Origin: Ligustrum vulgare
Lineage: Eukaryota > Streptophyta > Magnoliopsida > Lamiales > Oleaceae
DNA length: 64,000 nucleotides
Direction: 5' to 3'
NCBI GenBank assembly: GCA_963555705.1
Contig: OY743189.1
Span: 4,853,501 to 4,917,500 of the forward strand
The notes under the pieces were generated by a model. That model worked only from the letters and a program-made list of their open reading frames with translations, did not search any database and had not been told where the DNA came from. Within the stretch, counting starts at the first letter, position 1. Every line of letters begins with the position of its first letter. Position numbers and translations under genes: made by a program. This document shows, piece by piece, positions 12,859 to 24,806 of this stretch.

Positions 12859-14247
12859 TCTATATTATATATTAAACCACAACAGCCGTAAAAAAAAATT
12901 CCCACCCACTGTCACTTATTTTTTTTTGGAAACCTTCTGTTTTCTTGTGTTTTTTTTTTCCTGATTTTCGATACAATTGTTTAACATTAATTATCAACTT
13001 GAATATGTATTGGAATAGGTGGAAGACGTGTCATGCCAGTGACTTTTCATTTGTTGATGTTGAATTGATTAATGAGGTGTGGATGGGAAATGGCTTTTCA
13101 TTTTCCCATTTCATATTAAATGCTCGATGCAATTTTTTGCTGGCCGAACTTAAGTATTAATTAGTATTAATACATTTTTTTGAATAAAACAAATATAAGA
13201 TTAATTTTAATAATTGTCTAAAAATTATATGATCTAAAATTCTCGGTATAATTTTTTGACCTTCAGTGTTATCCGGTTGCCATGTCATGATAATTGCAAG
13301 AAATTATAATGTTAACTACTTGATTTTATATGTAAAACTATAATGTTATTGGTTAAGAATGAATAATAATTTTTTAATAATTCTTAATTTTAATAGTTTT
13401 GTAAAGGTTATATGGTACGATTTTTGCTATAATTTTTTTACTCCAACATTGTCGATTGTTATATCATGATAATTGCTAGATTTATGAAATTGTTATTTTG
13501 ACCACTTGATTTTATAGGTGAAAATATAATTTTATTGGTCAAATGCAAATATTTGTGGGTTAAGATTCAGCACGCTTTTATAATTATTATGATTCTTATT
13601 TTTGAGTGAAAAATTTTAAGCTTAAATACGAGAGGAGAATGCATAAACATTAGAAATATATTAATACATTCCACACAATCAATATTGTATCATTTTGTCA
13701 TATCATGATAATTGCTAAATTTATGTAATTATTATTTTGACTACTTGATTTTATAATTAAAAATATATTTTTATTGGTTAAATACAAATATTTGTGGGTT
13801 TAAGATTAAGCACACATTTATAATTATTGTGATTTATATTTTTGAATCAAAATTGGAAAAACATAAATACGAGAGGCATAAATCATGAGAAATAATTGAT
13901 ACATTCCACAATATATTTATATTTGGCGAATACTTTAGTATTATTTACCAATGTATTAAGTAAAATACTAAAGTATCCGACAAACATAGCATCCTCAATA
14001 TCTCACTTATTTTTATTTATGGATTAAAATGGTGTAGTATTGAATTTATAATGCTTATACTAAACTTAAAAGAAAAGTGTTGACATATTTTATTACAAAT
14101 CAAATTTGTATTTTCAATTGAAAAATTGCATTCGTACAGGGCCTGTACCTGTAGTATTACTCTTTTCAATATACCAAAATTATTCACTAATTTTACAATA
14201 TATTTTGTACGATACAATATCCGTGCATCGCACGGGTGATGCACTAG
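12859..14247 (+). mobile_element. Second Helitron 5' end sharing the 3' terminus
   Basis: TCTATATTATATATTAAACC at 12859, followed by ACAGCCGTAAAA and TTCCCACCCACTGTCACTT, repeats the 5' end of the larger Helitron at 10413. Only one clear 3' hairpin plus CTAG exists downstream (14221-14247). So either a smaller 1.4-kb Helitron is nested with a shared or replaced 3' end, or the large element formed when termination skipped one end and ran to the next. It has no genes. Confidence 0.6.
13282..13960. repeat. Three diverged tandem units of about 180-240 bp
   Basis: Blocks starting near 13282, 13462 and 13700 each carry CATGATAATTGC, then ACTACTTGATTTTATA or ACCACTTGATTTTATA, then TTATTGGTTAA or TTATTGGTCAA. 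The last two also share ATTTGTGGGTT and AAGATTAAGCACAC (or CAGCACGC), and an AATACGAGAGG tail near 13625 and 13866. Divergence is high, so this duplication is old. Confidence 0.7.
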
Positions 14248-15099
14248 TTTCGTTTTCATCCTGTATAAAAAAAAAAAAAAAATAAATTATAATTAATAGT
14301 TTTCATTCCTAATCTAAAACCAAAAGATTATCTCCTAAATATGCTGCCAATTTAATGACCAATAATAAGTAAATATTGCCTCCTTTAATAAAACACGCGC
14401 ATGGCATGTACAAAGAATTGGCTTAGTTAAATTAGATAATTAAATAAATAGTTTCCTAATTAGGAAGATAATACTAATTTTAAATAAAATTCAAATGTTA
14501 TCCCTAATTCGAAACAAATATTCTCATCAAACTAAATGTGTGTTTGGTATTGTTTAAAAAGAATTTTCTTGAAATGAATAATGATTTTTAAAAGAATGAA
14601 TTATTGAGATTTAGTTGAAAAGTAAAATATTGTGAACTTAACATTTAATGAATGATTGAAATTGAGTGCAGTTAATAAAAGAGTTTTTTTTAAAAATAAT
14701 CAAACAAGGGCTTACTTGACTCCCAAAAATTAAGTGATAGCATAAAACACAGAAATGATTTCTCTCTCCAATTTAAACGTGTAGCAAAAGGAATTGAAAA
14801 GTGAGTATCCACTTAATATTATAATTAAACTTTTAATCTTTCGATCAAATAAAACCTAATGTGGTTCGATTCAAATCAACTTTCTCTTGGGTCAAAACTC
14901 ATAAATAATTATGATCTACAAAAGGAGATCAATATTGATATACTAATTATCTCTCTAACAATAATTAAATATTTAGCCCAAAATAAATTTCTCGTCAAAA
15001 CATAAAACACTTTTAATCTCGACTTTTAAAGAATTTTAAAAGACATCATGGATAAAATCGTTAAATAATTATATTCTTTAAAAACTTTCGGGCGTTACA

Positions 15100-15809
15100 T
15101 ACCATTCATTTAATTTTTTTTATTTTTTTTTATTTTTTTATTTTTGCTTAATTTCCTAAAGTCAGAGAAAGAACCGACGGTATATTTATCATTCACATAT
15201 TTTATATAAGTTCTAGCTTCGAGGATGTAATATCTTTTAGAGTGTAAGGAATTGTAATACCCTTTTTTCATTTTACGTGCATTGTCAAATTTCACGTAAT
15301 TAATCTGTTAATGTTGTTATAAATTGTTCAATTGATAATTATTATTGTGTATAATTTAAATTATTTTTGCATTGTAAGGACTTCGACGGTGTCTCAATCA
15401 ATATGCCTTAGAAAGTTATAAAATGTTTATGACCTATCTTATGTCTAATTGTTTATTTTAATTGCTAAATTGGTTTATTTCTATTTAATTAAGTTGTGAT
15501 TGGCCTATTGAAATTGGGGAAAAAGTTGTAGAGCATTTTGTAATTTATTAAAAGCTGTGCGCCTAATTACAAAATTTAAAGGAATTGAGGGACTAAATTT
15601 CAAATTGCACAAAGTTAAAATCAAAGCCTAGATTTTAAACCTGCCAACCCGCCTCACTCACGACCTCTCATATGTTATAGGGAGAAATTAAAAAACATGT
15701 AAATTTTATTTTATTTTTATTATATAATTTTTTGACTTTATTTTAAAAGATATAAAGCTGCTAAGTCAATAAATTAAATGAAGAACTTTAGTATCAATCA
15801 TCAATATAA
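15100..15809. other. Non-coding, no confident feature
   Basis: T-rich tracts (15115-15145) are followed by sequence containing TGTAATACCC at 15253, which resembles an LTR start, but no partner end was found. Confidence 0.3.
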
Positions 15810-15990
15810 CTAGTAGACTGATACGTGCGTTGCATGAAATGTATCATATTTGTGTTTATTCGCGTGGAATTAAAAATAAAGAAACAGATATTTGTAAGTA
15901 CAAATTAAAATTAAGGTTAGGAAACAATTTATAGTATGAATTTGATGTGAATGACTTAAAGAATTTGGGAAACAGTTGACAATTGTTTGT
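15810..15990 (-). mobile_element. Helitron 3' terminus, minus orientation (fragment)
   Basis: A|CTAGTAGACTGATACGTGCG at 15810 is the reverse complement of a Helitron 3' end: terminal CTAG preceded by a decayed GCATCGCACG hairpin. I could not find its 5' end, so only the terminus is annotated and the inner limit is arbitrary. Confidence 0.35.
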
Positions 15991-16006
15991 ACACATAATT
16001 GAATAT

Positions 16007-17444
16007 TCTTTTACCATATAAAATAAGCATAATAGAAGAGTTTTACCCGCCCATGGTCATACCCCAAAATCCTACCCAAGGGAAAAAAAAATTATGTCAA
16101 TTTTCTACACTGAATTGACACAAACAAGCTATCGGATCAAAAAGTTTGCTCTATGGTAAAGAATTCAAATGGTGCCAGAATGTTTGAATTTTTTTGGGTC
16201 CCACTTTTTTTTTTAAAGCCACTTTTATTTTATTTTTGAAAAGATAACACATTTTTGACTGGCTCCAAAAATAATACCGATTTATACATAGTAAAATTTA
16301 TATTTTTATAAATTATAATGATTGCATTAAAAATATAAATGAATTTAGTTAAAGTAATTACATGAATATAAAAAGTTGAGTACACTTATAATATTACATC
16401 AAACATGATATATCATAATGAGACTCATTATTTCAAAACAATGTGGTTTGTAATAGTAAAGTTTTGGAGAATATGTAGTTGAATATTAGAGAATTTTTTT
16501 GATTTTATATGTTGATTATTTTAGTAATATAATGTGTAGTTAAAAATGAGTTTGAAAAAATAGGGTTTTGAATAATGTGTACCGAGTGGATTTTATTATT
16601 ATTATTATAAAGGTAACATTGAATAAAGTAATAATAATATTTTGTTATTGTTCTTGGGTTTTGTAAATCATATGTGTGGCTATCGATTAGTATTAAACTT
16701 ACATGCTGATTATTACCGTAATGATTTTTCCTTCATAATCGCACCCATACTCAACTAGAAGTAATATATTTATGGATTAAAAATTATTGAAATAAATTAT
16801 TTTCAAAAATGGGCTTTAAACAGTCTTAAACACACGCAAAACAAAGCAGTAATAATATGTTGTTATTATTATTAATATATTTTTATTATATTTACCATGA
16901 TTATTTTTTTATTATTAAAAGTAACAGTGATTGAATCAATCAATATTTATAGCATGAGTATTAAAATTATAATTTATCTTTGAAATATTTTATTTATTTG
17001 TTGTTCTTAATATTATATAAATCAAAAATACTATTTTTGTGAGAAATTTTATTTATTCCAGTAAGAGTTGAAATAAATATATTTTATATATATGTTATGT
17101 TAGAAATCAAATAATCGGATTGATATATTTTGAAAATAAATAAATAAAATTATTGGAGTTTTACTTCCTAATACATCAATTAAATGAGTATGTCTTCAAT
17201 ATTCATATTACAAGAATCATTAATTTGTTGATATCAACTTTTTGTTACCAATGCATTAATTAAATAATTTTTTTTCCTATTTTGATTTTTTCTAAGTTTC
17301 AAATTCGATAACATTTTGTAATAAAATGTTATTTGTCTATGTTTTTTATTTGATATGATTGTACAATCAACATATTTTCATAAATTTTCATCGAAATCAT
17401 TTTCATTGATAGAAATTCTATGCATCACATAGGGGAAAATCTAG
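16007..17444 (+). mobile_element. Non-autonomous Helitron candidate, 1.4 kb
   Basis: The 3' end is convincing: a hairpin (CTATGCATCACATAGG at 17419-17434) then GGAAAATCTAG|T. The 5' limit is weaker: TCTTTTACCATATAAAATAA, followed by TTACCCGCCCATGGTCAT, which matches the CCCGCCCAT block found just inside other Helitron starts here. A copy of the MITE family lies inside (16419-16583). No protein coding. Confidence 0.5.
16419..16583. mobile_element. MITE-like element, family member 2 (degenerate)
   Basis: The body aligns along its length with the MITE at 12249-12434: TGAGACTCATTATTT, GTGGTTTGTAATAGTAAA, GAATATGTAGTTGAA, TATAATGTGTAGTTAAAAAT, GTGTACC. The terminal inverted repeats have largely decayed. 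Confidence 0.55.
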
Positions 17445-17876
17445 TAATTAATAATAGATAAATCTGTTCACTTTCTTTCCCAACTACATTTGAATTGCTC
17501 AAGAGATTATAGGAATCAGAGCTTTTCAACCATTCTTAGTAAAGTAAACTCAAGTCAATCCATCTCTGTTAAAGAATACTACTACTTTTATGGGTTCTAT
17601 ATCCAATTCTTACTTCCAAGAATAAGTAGGCTAGGGGAGATGTTTGATGAACGAATAACAATATTATTGAATTAAATTCACATAAACATAATATTATTTC
17701 TGGTGTTCAAACTGGTATTGTTGTTCTTTAGATACAACACTAGTGATAGTCAAAAGATAAAAAATACTTAATGTTCACAATACAAAATATCATAGTTCAA
17801 GCATGATAAATTTATCCTCAAGTAATTCTAGTCAAGCTTATCGTTCAATTTCTTTTTTCTCGGTGAAAATGCAGTA
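17445..17876. other. Non-coding, probably 3' flank of an exon remnant
   Basis: There is no supported frame. The complexity is normal and less AT-extreme than the Helitron zone. Given the exon-like frame ending at 17877 on the minus strand, this may be the 3' untranslated and downstream region of that former gene. Confidence 0.3.
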
Positions 17877-18047
17877 TTAGGTACGTATAACTGGAGGTGA
17901 TGATGAAGAATGACCGATAGCAGTGCTTGAATCACTTGAGTCTGAGATAACCAAAGAGTGATTAACACTTGTTGCTATGTGAAGCTGCTTGAACTTATTT
18001 GACACATATTTTTCAAGGGAAATAACTTCAAACTTATGAGTAGAATT
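17877..18047 (-). pseudogene. Last-exon remnant of an unidentified plant gene
   Basis: On the minus strand a 56-codon frame runs from just after a good splice acceptor (pyrimidine-rich CATCTTTCTAG at 18048-18058) to a TAA at 17877-17879. The peptide begins NSTHKFEVISLEKYVSNKFK and ends in a serine-rich tail (ISDSSDSSTAIGHSSSS, PPVIRT). Composition and the acceptor suggest a real exon rather than a chance frame. I do not recognise the family. Upstream on this strand lies only 90 bp of intron-like sequence before a retrotransposon LTR (18138), so the gene is broken or its last intron now holds the insertion. Compare the minus-strand exon frame at 41350-41547 and 37034-37089. Confidence 0.45.
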
Positions 18048-18137
18048 CTAGAAAGATGTTAATGGTGTTTTTCCATGATCATTTGGGCTTTGTGCAATTG
18101 GGATTTCCTTCACATAGAAAATGTATTAGTCATTGAT

Positions 18138-19649
18138 TGTTCACTGATATCTCGCGATGCGAGATATCCCCGCAAGTGCACGGGTCGTGAGAAGTAATAA
18201 AGTGGACCTAGGAGTCCGAATTATCGTCCCACGAAGACTGCTATTAATTACCGAAATATTTTAGTTCTACACTTTATTTGAACAAACAAATGAATTTGAA
18301 GTTTTAAACTAAATCTAAATAATTAAACTAAAGAATTTAAAATTAGAGAATTGTTTTGTTTTCAAATACGATTGTAAAGTAGTTGGGATTCACGATTTCA
18401 CCTAACCAATTAAATTAATTCCAATTCCAGATTTTATTTTCTAAATATGTGCTCGATCGAATTCACTAATTCAAATTGAGATTCCTCTCTCGAGTTTAAA
18501 TCAATCTTACCTAAATAAGTCAACCTTGTATCTCTACAGAGGGTCCGAATATTCCTTATCTAGATGCATTACACACAAGAATTCACACACGACCGCAATA
18601 ATTACAAGAGTATATCTCTATCTCTCGTTCAATTACCGAATTTATTACCTATATCTATGTTACTAACTCACCTCTCAGATTATGGAAATAACACATAAAA
18701 TCATGAATAAGTGGCCAGTTCATTCACGCATTAAACGCAATAATAAATCAACACATGCATTAAAGCGTTAAAATAAGGAATATGGAATTAAAATAATTAA
18801 CTAGGCTACATCGTTCATCCCAACATCAAATTTAGCTACACATCATATTTAAATAACAAAAAACAAAATATAATGACGTTCATTGAAAATAACAACGAAG
18901 AATGAAAAGATTGTACCAATTATCAATTCTTCAGGAATCTTCAATTCACGCCCCTCTGCGATGCTTGAATCTCAAAGAATTCCAATTAAAATCTCTGTTG
19001 TGGCTCGTTCTATGGAGAGGCAAATGTCTGATTTTCGTGTAAAGAGGTTGTATTTATAGGTTTTGGAGAAACCCTAGGTCAAAAAGCCCAAAACCTGTTA
19101 AAAATCGCGAGAAAAATCTGATCTGCGGCCCAGTCGGATAAGGACGCGATCGCGTGGGTAAAACCCTAGCGATCGCGTGGAATACATTAAAACTCTCGGG
19201 TTACAATTTTGTGTCTTCTCGCGATCGCGTGGTATGTATCCAGCGTCACGACTTCCATCTTTTTTCGGCTGTGTAAGTTGGTCCCTGACTTTTAATTGCA
19301 CCTTCAATCCTCAACTTTCAATTGTTGCAATTTACTCCCCAAACTTTATCTTCTTCTCGATTTGCACATTCAAGCTTTTAATTCATTCAATTAGGTCCTC
19401 CAACCTCTGATTCGTTCATTTCGGCACATTGCATCTTTCCGGTTGACGTCACAAACTTATCAATTGCTCGTTTTAGCTCCAATCAACATCCATTTATGCA
19501 TTTTTCTCTTAAATTACTTCATTCTTCATCTTTTGGGATATTTTCTGCAAAGTAAACAAATAAGCACAAATTAAATAGCATATATTCTAAAATGATAGTA
19601 ATTTATTCTAATTTAGACATACAAATAAGTGTATAAAATACACTTATCA
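18138..19649 (-). repeat. 3' LTR of the minus-strand host element (1512 bp)
   Basis: On the plus strand it reads TGTTCACTGATATCTCGCG...ACACTTATCA. The left part matches the truncated 5' LTR at 36092. The right part matches the reverse complement of the LTR start at 24807 (TGATAAGCGTATTTTATACA). CpG palindromes of the GCGATCGC type occur at about 19106-19235. A poly-purine/pyrimidine segment (AATACCCCCAAACTA) follows at 19650, the reverse complement of a PPT. Confidence 0.9.
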
Positions 19650-20875
19650 AATACCCCCAAACTAGAACTATTGTTCGTCCTCGAACAATGTAAACTAAAC
19701 TAATAAATTAAAATAACCATATGCAATTGTTTTTGTTGTGTCAACATATTTATCAAATGCCTCCATAGTCCAAACCAATTTAAGCTTTAAGTAAGAATCA
19801 TGAACAACAATGCAAAATAATTTCTAGTTATATCCTGCCAGAGTCTCAAGTGTGTGTGTGAATAGCCAATGTCAAACGCATACTCATGCAAAAGATATAC
19901 TCAACACTGTGTGGCTCATTATGCATAATCCAGCCGGAATCCCATTTGGTCAATCTATGATTTCTAATGAAATTCCTTTCAACGCTCATGGATGATCACC
20001 ACTTTCTGCTTTTCTCTCACATCCCTGGTTTTTTTTTTTTTTATCTATGTGGGTTCTATAAAATATTCTTTGCTTTTTCCACACAAGGTAGTCAGAATCA
20101 GATATATGCGTGCATAACAAATCAAAAGAAAGCAGTTCCCAATTCTACAACCTCAACCACCACAGCTCAGTCAACAAGGCTTATACCATACAATAATATA
20201 TATTTTTTTATATGGACGACTTTTTATTTTAATTGTCCTTGTCTTTTACCATCTTTGTGCAGAAATTTTCATACATGCTTTCTATATGACCCCTGTAGCG
20301 AGCTTTCAGATCGGCAACTCCCAAACCAGACGGCTTTAGGGTACCAGGTTCAAAGAACCCCTCAGACGTACTTGCCCGAGTCATAAAGGCTTAAACAAAA
20401 AAGTTAAAGATGTTATAATGTCTTATGTGTAAGTCCACTCTCCGTACTTGCTTTCTAATTGACCCATGTAGCGAGCTTTAGGTCGATGACTCCCAAGCCA
20501 GTTGGCTTTAGGGCACCAGGTTTGAAAGACCCCTCGGACTTACTTAGTCGAGTCAAAAAGGCATTTGAAGAGCGGAATAAGATGTAGCGACCAAGAATTT
20601 TTACGCGATTAATAATTATTTTAATAGAAAATCGTGTCGCTACTATTTCACCCATTTTTATTAAGTTAACGCCACGACGTATTCGTATAGCCAAGTCAAG
20701 AAATAATCGAGATCGTTCGATTTTAAATTAAATTCCGAATTTCTAAAAATATCTCCATTCTCTTGATTTAAAGTATATTAAGTCCAAGTACTTAATTCAA
20801 TGTTATCCCAATATTTATTTATACAAAAAATTATTTTTATTATTGAAATTAAGAAAATATATGCAAGCATGAGAG

Positions 20876-21300
20876 GTTCCATTATATATAATAATTATGA
20901 GAATCTTAATTTAATAAATATGGAAAAGTATATGAATGAATTATAGACTCCATTATATGTAATCATGAAGAGCATAATATTTGTATAAATATGGAAAAGT
21001 ATATGAATGGTTGATAAGATTCCATTATATGTAATCATGAAGAGCATAATATTTGTATAAATATGGAAAAGTATATGAATGGTTGATAAGATTCCATTAT
21101 ATGTAATCATGAAGAGCATAATATTTGTATAAATATGGAAAAGTATATGAATGGTTGATAAGACTCCATTATATGTAATCATGAAGAGCATAATATTTGT
21201 ATAAATATGGAAAAGTATATGAATGGTTGATAAGACTCCATTATATGTAATCATGAAGAGCATAATATTTGTATAAATATGGAAAAGTATATGAATGGTG
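20876..21300. repeat. 72-bp tandem repeat, five full units plus one diverged
   Basis: CTCCATTATATGTAATCATG or its TTCC variant recurs at 20948, 21020, 21092, 21164 and 21236, exactly 72 bp apart. A degenerate unit precedes them at about 20876. The units are almost identical, so the amplification is recent. It lies inside the solo LTR. Confidence 0.95.
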
Positions 21301-21520
21301 CTTTACTTTAAGAAAAGGATGTGTTAAAATTAATAGAATTGAATGATTATGTTTACAATATGCCAACTTTATACATCTATTTAAACCCATCTCTTTTACA
21401 CACAACTCTACACATATACACTTATTTCCAATCTCTTGACAAAATCCACAAGTAAGAGAAATTCAAGGTGGTCAAGAAAGTTTTGGTCCATTTACTACTA
21501 CACTTCATTTTAATCTTTTA

Positions 21521-22140
21521 AAAGGTAAGTATATCTTATGTTTTTATGAAAAGTAAGTATGTTTTTATGAAAGGTAAATACACCTTATGTTTTTATGAAA
21601 AGTAAGTATGTTTTTATGACAAGTAAGTATATCTTATGTTTTTATGAAAAGTAAGTATGTTTTTATGAAAGGTAAATACACCTTATGTTTTTATGAAAAG
21701 TAAGTATGTTTTTATGACAAGTAAGTATATCTTATGTTTTTATGAAAAGTAAGTATGTTTTTATGAAAGGTAAATACACCTTATGTTTTTATGAAAAGTA
21801 AGTATGTTTTTATGACAAGTAAGTATATCTTATGTTTTTATGAAAAGTAAGTATGTTTTTATGAAAGGTAAATACACCTTATGTTTTTATGAAAAGTAAG
21901 TATGTTTTTATGACAAGTAAGTATATCTTATGTTTTTATGAAAAGTAAGTATGTTTTTATGAAAGGTAAATACACCTTATGTTTTTATGAAAAGTAAGTA
22001 TGTTTTTATGATAAGTAAGTATATCTTATATTTTTATGAAAAGTAAGTATGTTTTTATGAAAGGTAAATACACCTTATGTTTTTATGAAAAGTAAGTATG
22101 TTTTTATGACAAGTAAGTATATCTTATGTTTTTATGAAAA
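21521..22140. repeat. 98-bp tandem repeat with internal sub-repeats, about six units
   Basis: GACAAGTAAGTATATC recurs at 21619, 21717, 21815, 21913, 22011 (as GATAAG) and 22109. Each 98-bp unit contains four sub-units of TATGTTTTTATGAAAAGTAA type, so this is a higher-order repeat. It also lies inside the solo LTR. Confidence 0.95.
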
Positions 22141-24743
22141 TGTTTGGATCATTGCTATGAAATCAATCTCACAAGATTGTTATGGGTTCCATATGATATG
22201 TTTATGATTATGCTAAGGGGACCGGAGTTTAGTAGCGCTACACATAAGAATTCTTGCCATTTAAGTTCGGTAAAATTCTTGTGTCTCCCTATGTTTATGA
22301 GTATTTCGATCCTATCCTATGTTATGATGAAAATGATCAATATGCTTTCAAAAGAAAATCTATGCTTGGTATACTTACTGGGATTTTATAAATCTCACTC
22401 CACGATATTTACCATTTTCAGATAATTGAAGGTTCGAGGCGGTCAACATGGAAGTGGCAAAAGTGGTTAAGATTGATGAGATAATTATGTTGAACTTTAT
22501 GTAAGAAAATTATGTTCTATTTTTATTCACAAATAAAATTATGGGATTCTAATTATTCTTTTGAATAATTTTACATTTCTATTTAAGTCTCGATAATATG
22601 ATATGAGTCACTTTTAGTGGCACTCGAATGGTCGAGAATTCGGGTCGTCACATAAGACCTTCAACATTTTTCTGTTTTTATGCTGGAAATGGTTTATACC
22701 CGTTGACCAAACTGTAATGACTAAAGTGAAAACCAAGAACCACGGACCTCCAACCCGTCAATACACACACATTCCAACCATTTTACCCTCAAACTTGCCT
22801 TTTAGCATGATTGGTTCTAATTTAGGGGTGGGATGTCTAATGATCTAAATTCAGGGATTTTCAAGTCATTCCTAAGTTCAAATTGCATAAAACTTTGCCC
22901 CACATGTATTAAACAGAATCCCTCACACAAGCAATTATCTAACATTGGCTATGTGTGCAATAAGTATGACTCTAACAAAACATAACTAGTTCAAAAATAA
23001 GTTCATGCTTTCATGTTGTCCAACTTTCAAACCTAAGCACAAATTGATTCATACTACATCCTAGGAAATAAATATGTCAACACAGTTTTCAAATTTTTTT
23101 TTTGTCCCTAAAGAATCGAATGAATATAAAATGAATGATGAATGCAATGAATTTTCACCCCCAAACTTGAAATGAACATTGTCCTCAATGTTTGTCAAAA
23201 AGATTCAATAATGTAAAACAAGACAAAGAAAAGAGAACGAGAACTTCTCAAGTGTAGAGGATGTATTTCTTTGAAGCTCCCTGTTGCACTGCATTGGATG
23301 AATCGACCCTTTGTTTGTATTGTTGAAATTTGGTTGGGGTGTTTTGATTGGTGTTTTCCTAGAAATTAAGAGATAAGTAACATTAGAAGTTATAAACACC
23401 ATTAAGAAATAATGGAAGTTCAAGACCACACCCCCAATCTTAAGTTAAAGCACAAATTTTGAATTTTCAAAATTGGTCGACCCCACACATTCAAGCCTTT
23501 ACATCGCCTAGAAAAACATAAATTTTCCCTAGCCATCTTTTGATACGTTAAAGTTCACAGCATGATCGACAATATATTAAAAATTCAGCTCATTTGAAGA
23601 TCAATAGGGTCATGAAACAATGTCGAGAAGTAGGTGACGTAAGACAGTTTCTGGGTGCAATGGCCTGCAGTGGCCTTGCAATGGGGCTGCCTTGATGCAA
23701 TGTTGGTTTTCATGAATTTCATGCAATGTAGTGAACTAATTATTGAACTAAATACACACAATCAATGATGAACATGTCATGAAGTTAAATGCTCAAATGA
23801 ATTTCTAAAATTAGCATATGAATGTCTATGTGGCATTTCATTAAACACTTAATGGGCATTGTAAAAATCAATGGATATGCATAGGGTTGGAGGCATGAAT
23901 GAACCCAAAAATTTTGTCTACTAAACCACAAATCACAATCTCCAACCACTAACCTAAGCCCATTCTTCACCATTCACAATTTCAAAATCCAAGAACTCAA
24001 AGAAAAATTCAAAATTTTGAGTAAACATGGATTTAAGTGAAGAATTTCATACCTTTCATTGATTTGGATGTGAAAATAGCAATGAATTTGGTGCAACTAG
24101 GTGTTGGTGACATGCACACAAAATGGAAGATCAAATATGAGGTGATTAGGGAAGAGAAAAAAAAATTTAATGTTTGAAATTGAAAACATGAGGCACAACA
24201 CTTAAACTGCCGATTTTGGTTCCATTACAGCCCCGCGATCGCCTGGCTGGAGTGCTAGCGATCGCGTGGTTCAAGGTTAAGAATCTATTGATTTTTAAAT
24301 GGAAACTCGCGATCACCATAGCCTATTGGCACGCGATCGCGTAGTTTACGACAGTAATGAAAATTTTTCCCATTTTTGGTTTTTAAAATCGTTTTTATCC
24401 CCCTAATCACTTCGTGATCGATGCAATGATTTTCCAAACCTTAACTTCATGATCTAAACTAGTGTGTTTAATGTCTGGGATGACAATTAAAAGCTTAGTT
24501 TAACAAAAATATGCAAAATTAAAAACATACCTAAATATGCAAAGATAGTGCAACAAGCAATAGAGTTTTAACATGTAAACATGTAAAACCCTCAAATAGG
24601 ATACCTATCATGCATTTATCTAAAATTCAGCAAATAAATAAATAAATTATGAAAGCATAATAAATAAAAGGGAAGAAAGGTTGGGTTGCCTCCCAACAAG
24701 CGCTCTGTTTTAAGTCTAAAGCTCGATTTTTTGCACTTCTTTA

Positions 24744-24806
24744 TCATGGAGGCTTGAATAATCTTCTTGAGCCCCTGCACAACTTGCAATTACATGCCTT
24801 GCACTT
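24744..24806 (-). pseudogene. C-terminal gag-protease end of the host element
   Basis: The minus-strand frame CKACNCKLCRGSRRLFKPP-stop continues the host ORF that was cut at 33507 by the nested element. It corresponds to the C-terminus of the intact ORF (CKAGNCKKCKASRGSFKPP). The junction duplicates CACTT, which accounts exactly for the nested insertion. Confidence 0.85.

Larger units (their letters stand above)
10413..14247 (+). mobile_element. Non-autonomous Helitron, 3.8 kb
   Basis: The 5' terminus is A|TCTATATTATATATTAAAGC, followed by CAGCCGTC and CCCGCCCATTTTCAGTTTC. The 3' terminus has the hairpin CCGTGCATCGCACGGG at 14221, then GCACTAG|T. These are the defining plant Helitron ends: 5' TC, a 16-20 nt hairpin, 3' CTAG, insertion between A and T, and no target duplication. 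No Rep/helicase or RPA frame is present, so it is non-autonomous. Inside are a tandem duplication with expanded TA tracts (10484-11476), a MITE (12249-12434), a second Helitron 5' end (12859) and three diverged tandem units (13282-13960). Confidence 0.85.
9169..15099. mobile_element. Solo LTR split by a nested Helitron
   Basis: The left end is TGTAACGATCCGG and the right end is GGGCGTTACA, a near-perfect terminal inverted repeat. The flanks are TATTA (9164-9168) and TACCA (15100-15104). They differ only by two C-to-T changes, so they are probably a decayed 5-bp target duplication. Removing the Helitron at 10413-14247 leaves about 2.1 kb, close to the 2070-bp solo LTR at 20583, which has similar ends (TGTAGCGACC...GGTCGTCACA). 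There is no polyprotein inside. Confidence 0.6.
20583..22652. mobile_element. Solo LTR, 2070 bp, TSD TAAGA
   Basis: It begins TGTAGCGACC and ends GGTCGTCACA. The exact 5-bp repeat TAAGA flanks it at 20578-20582 and 22653-22657. The surrounding sequence is continuous with the matching spacer of the intact relative (around 31060), which confirms a clean insertion. Nearly half its length is two tandem arrays with 72-bp and 98-bp units. There is no coding region. The minus-strand frame repeating MLFMITYNG is a consequence of the 72-bp period, which is divisible by three. Confidence 0.93.
19650..24743 (-). other. Non-coding 3' spacer of the host element
   Basis: Corresponds to 28944-32002 of the intact copy, in reverse, interrupted by a solo LTR (20583-22652). 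It carries the paired spacer module (20260-20400 and 20455-20580), several reverse-complement PPT-like ACCCCCAAACTT motifs (23158, 23428), four GCGATCGC-type palindromes (about 24236-24345) and the GGTTGCCTCCCAACAAGCGC motif at 24684. The open frames within it, including a 139-codon one near 20 kb, have no match to expected domains, and I treat them as chance. Confidence 0.7.

Noticed and set aside
12737..12964. Open frame with a long poly-leucine stretch
   Set aside because: Produced by the (ATT)n microsatellite; no start context, no domain, lies in a Helitron.
19967..20386. 139-codon plus-strand frame
   Set aside because: Lies in the conserved non-coding spacer of the retroelement; the same region of the intact copy (31302-31613, opposite sense) does not keep the frame, and no domain is visible.
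20895..21263. 122-codon minus-strand frame of repeated MLFMITYNG units
   Set aside because: The 72-bp period is divisible by three, so a tandem repeat automatically stays open; inside a solo LTR.
21521..22140. Regular repeats considered as a CRISPR array
   Set aside because: Units are contiguous with no unique spacers, and the sequence is plant nuclear DNA.
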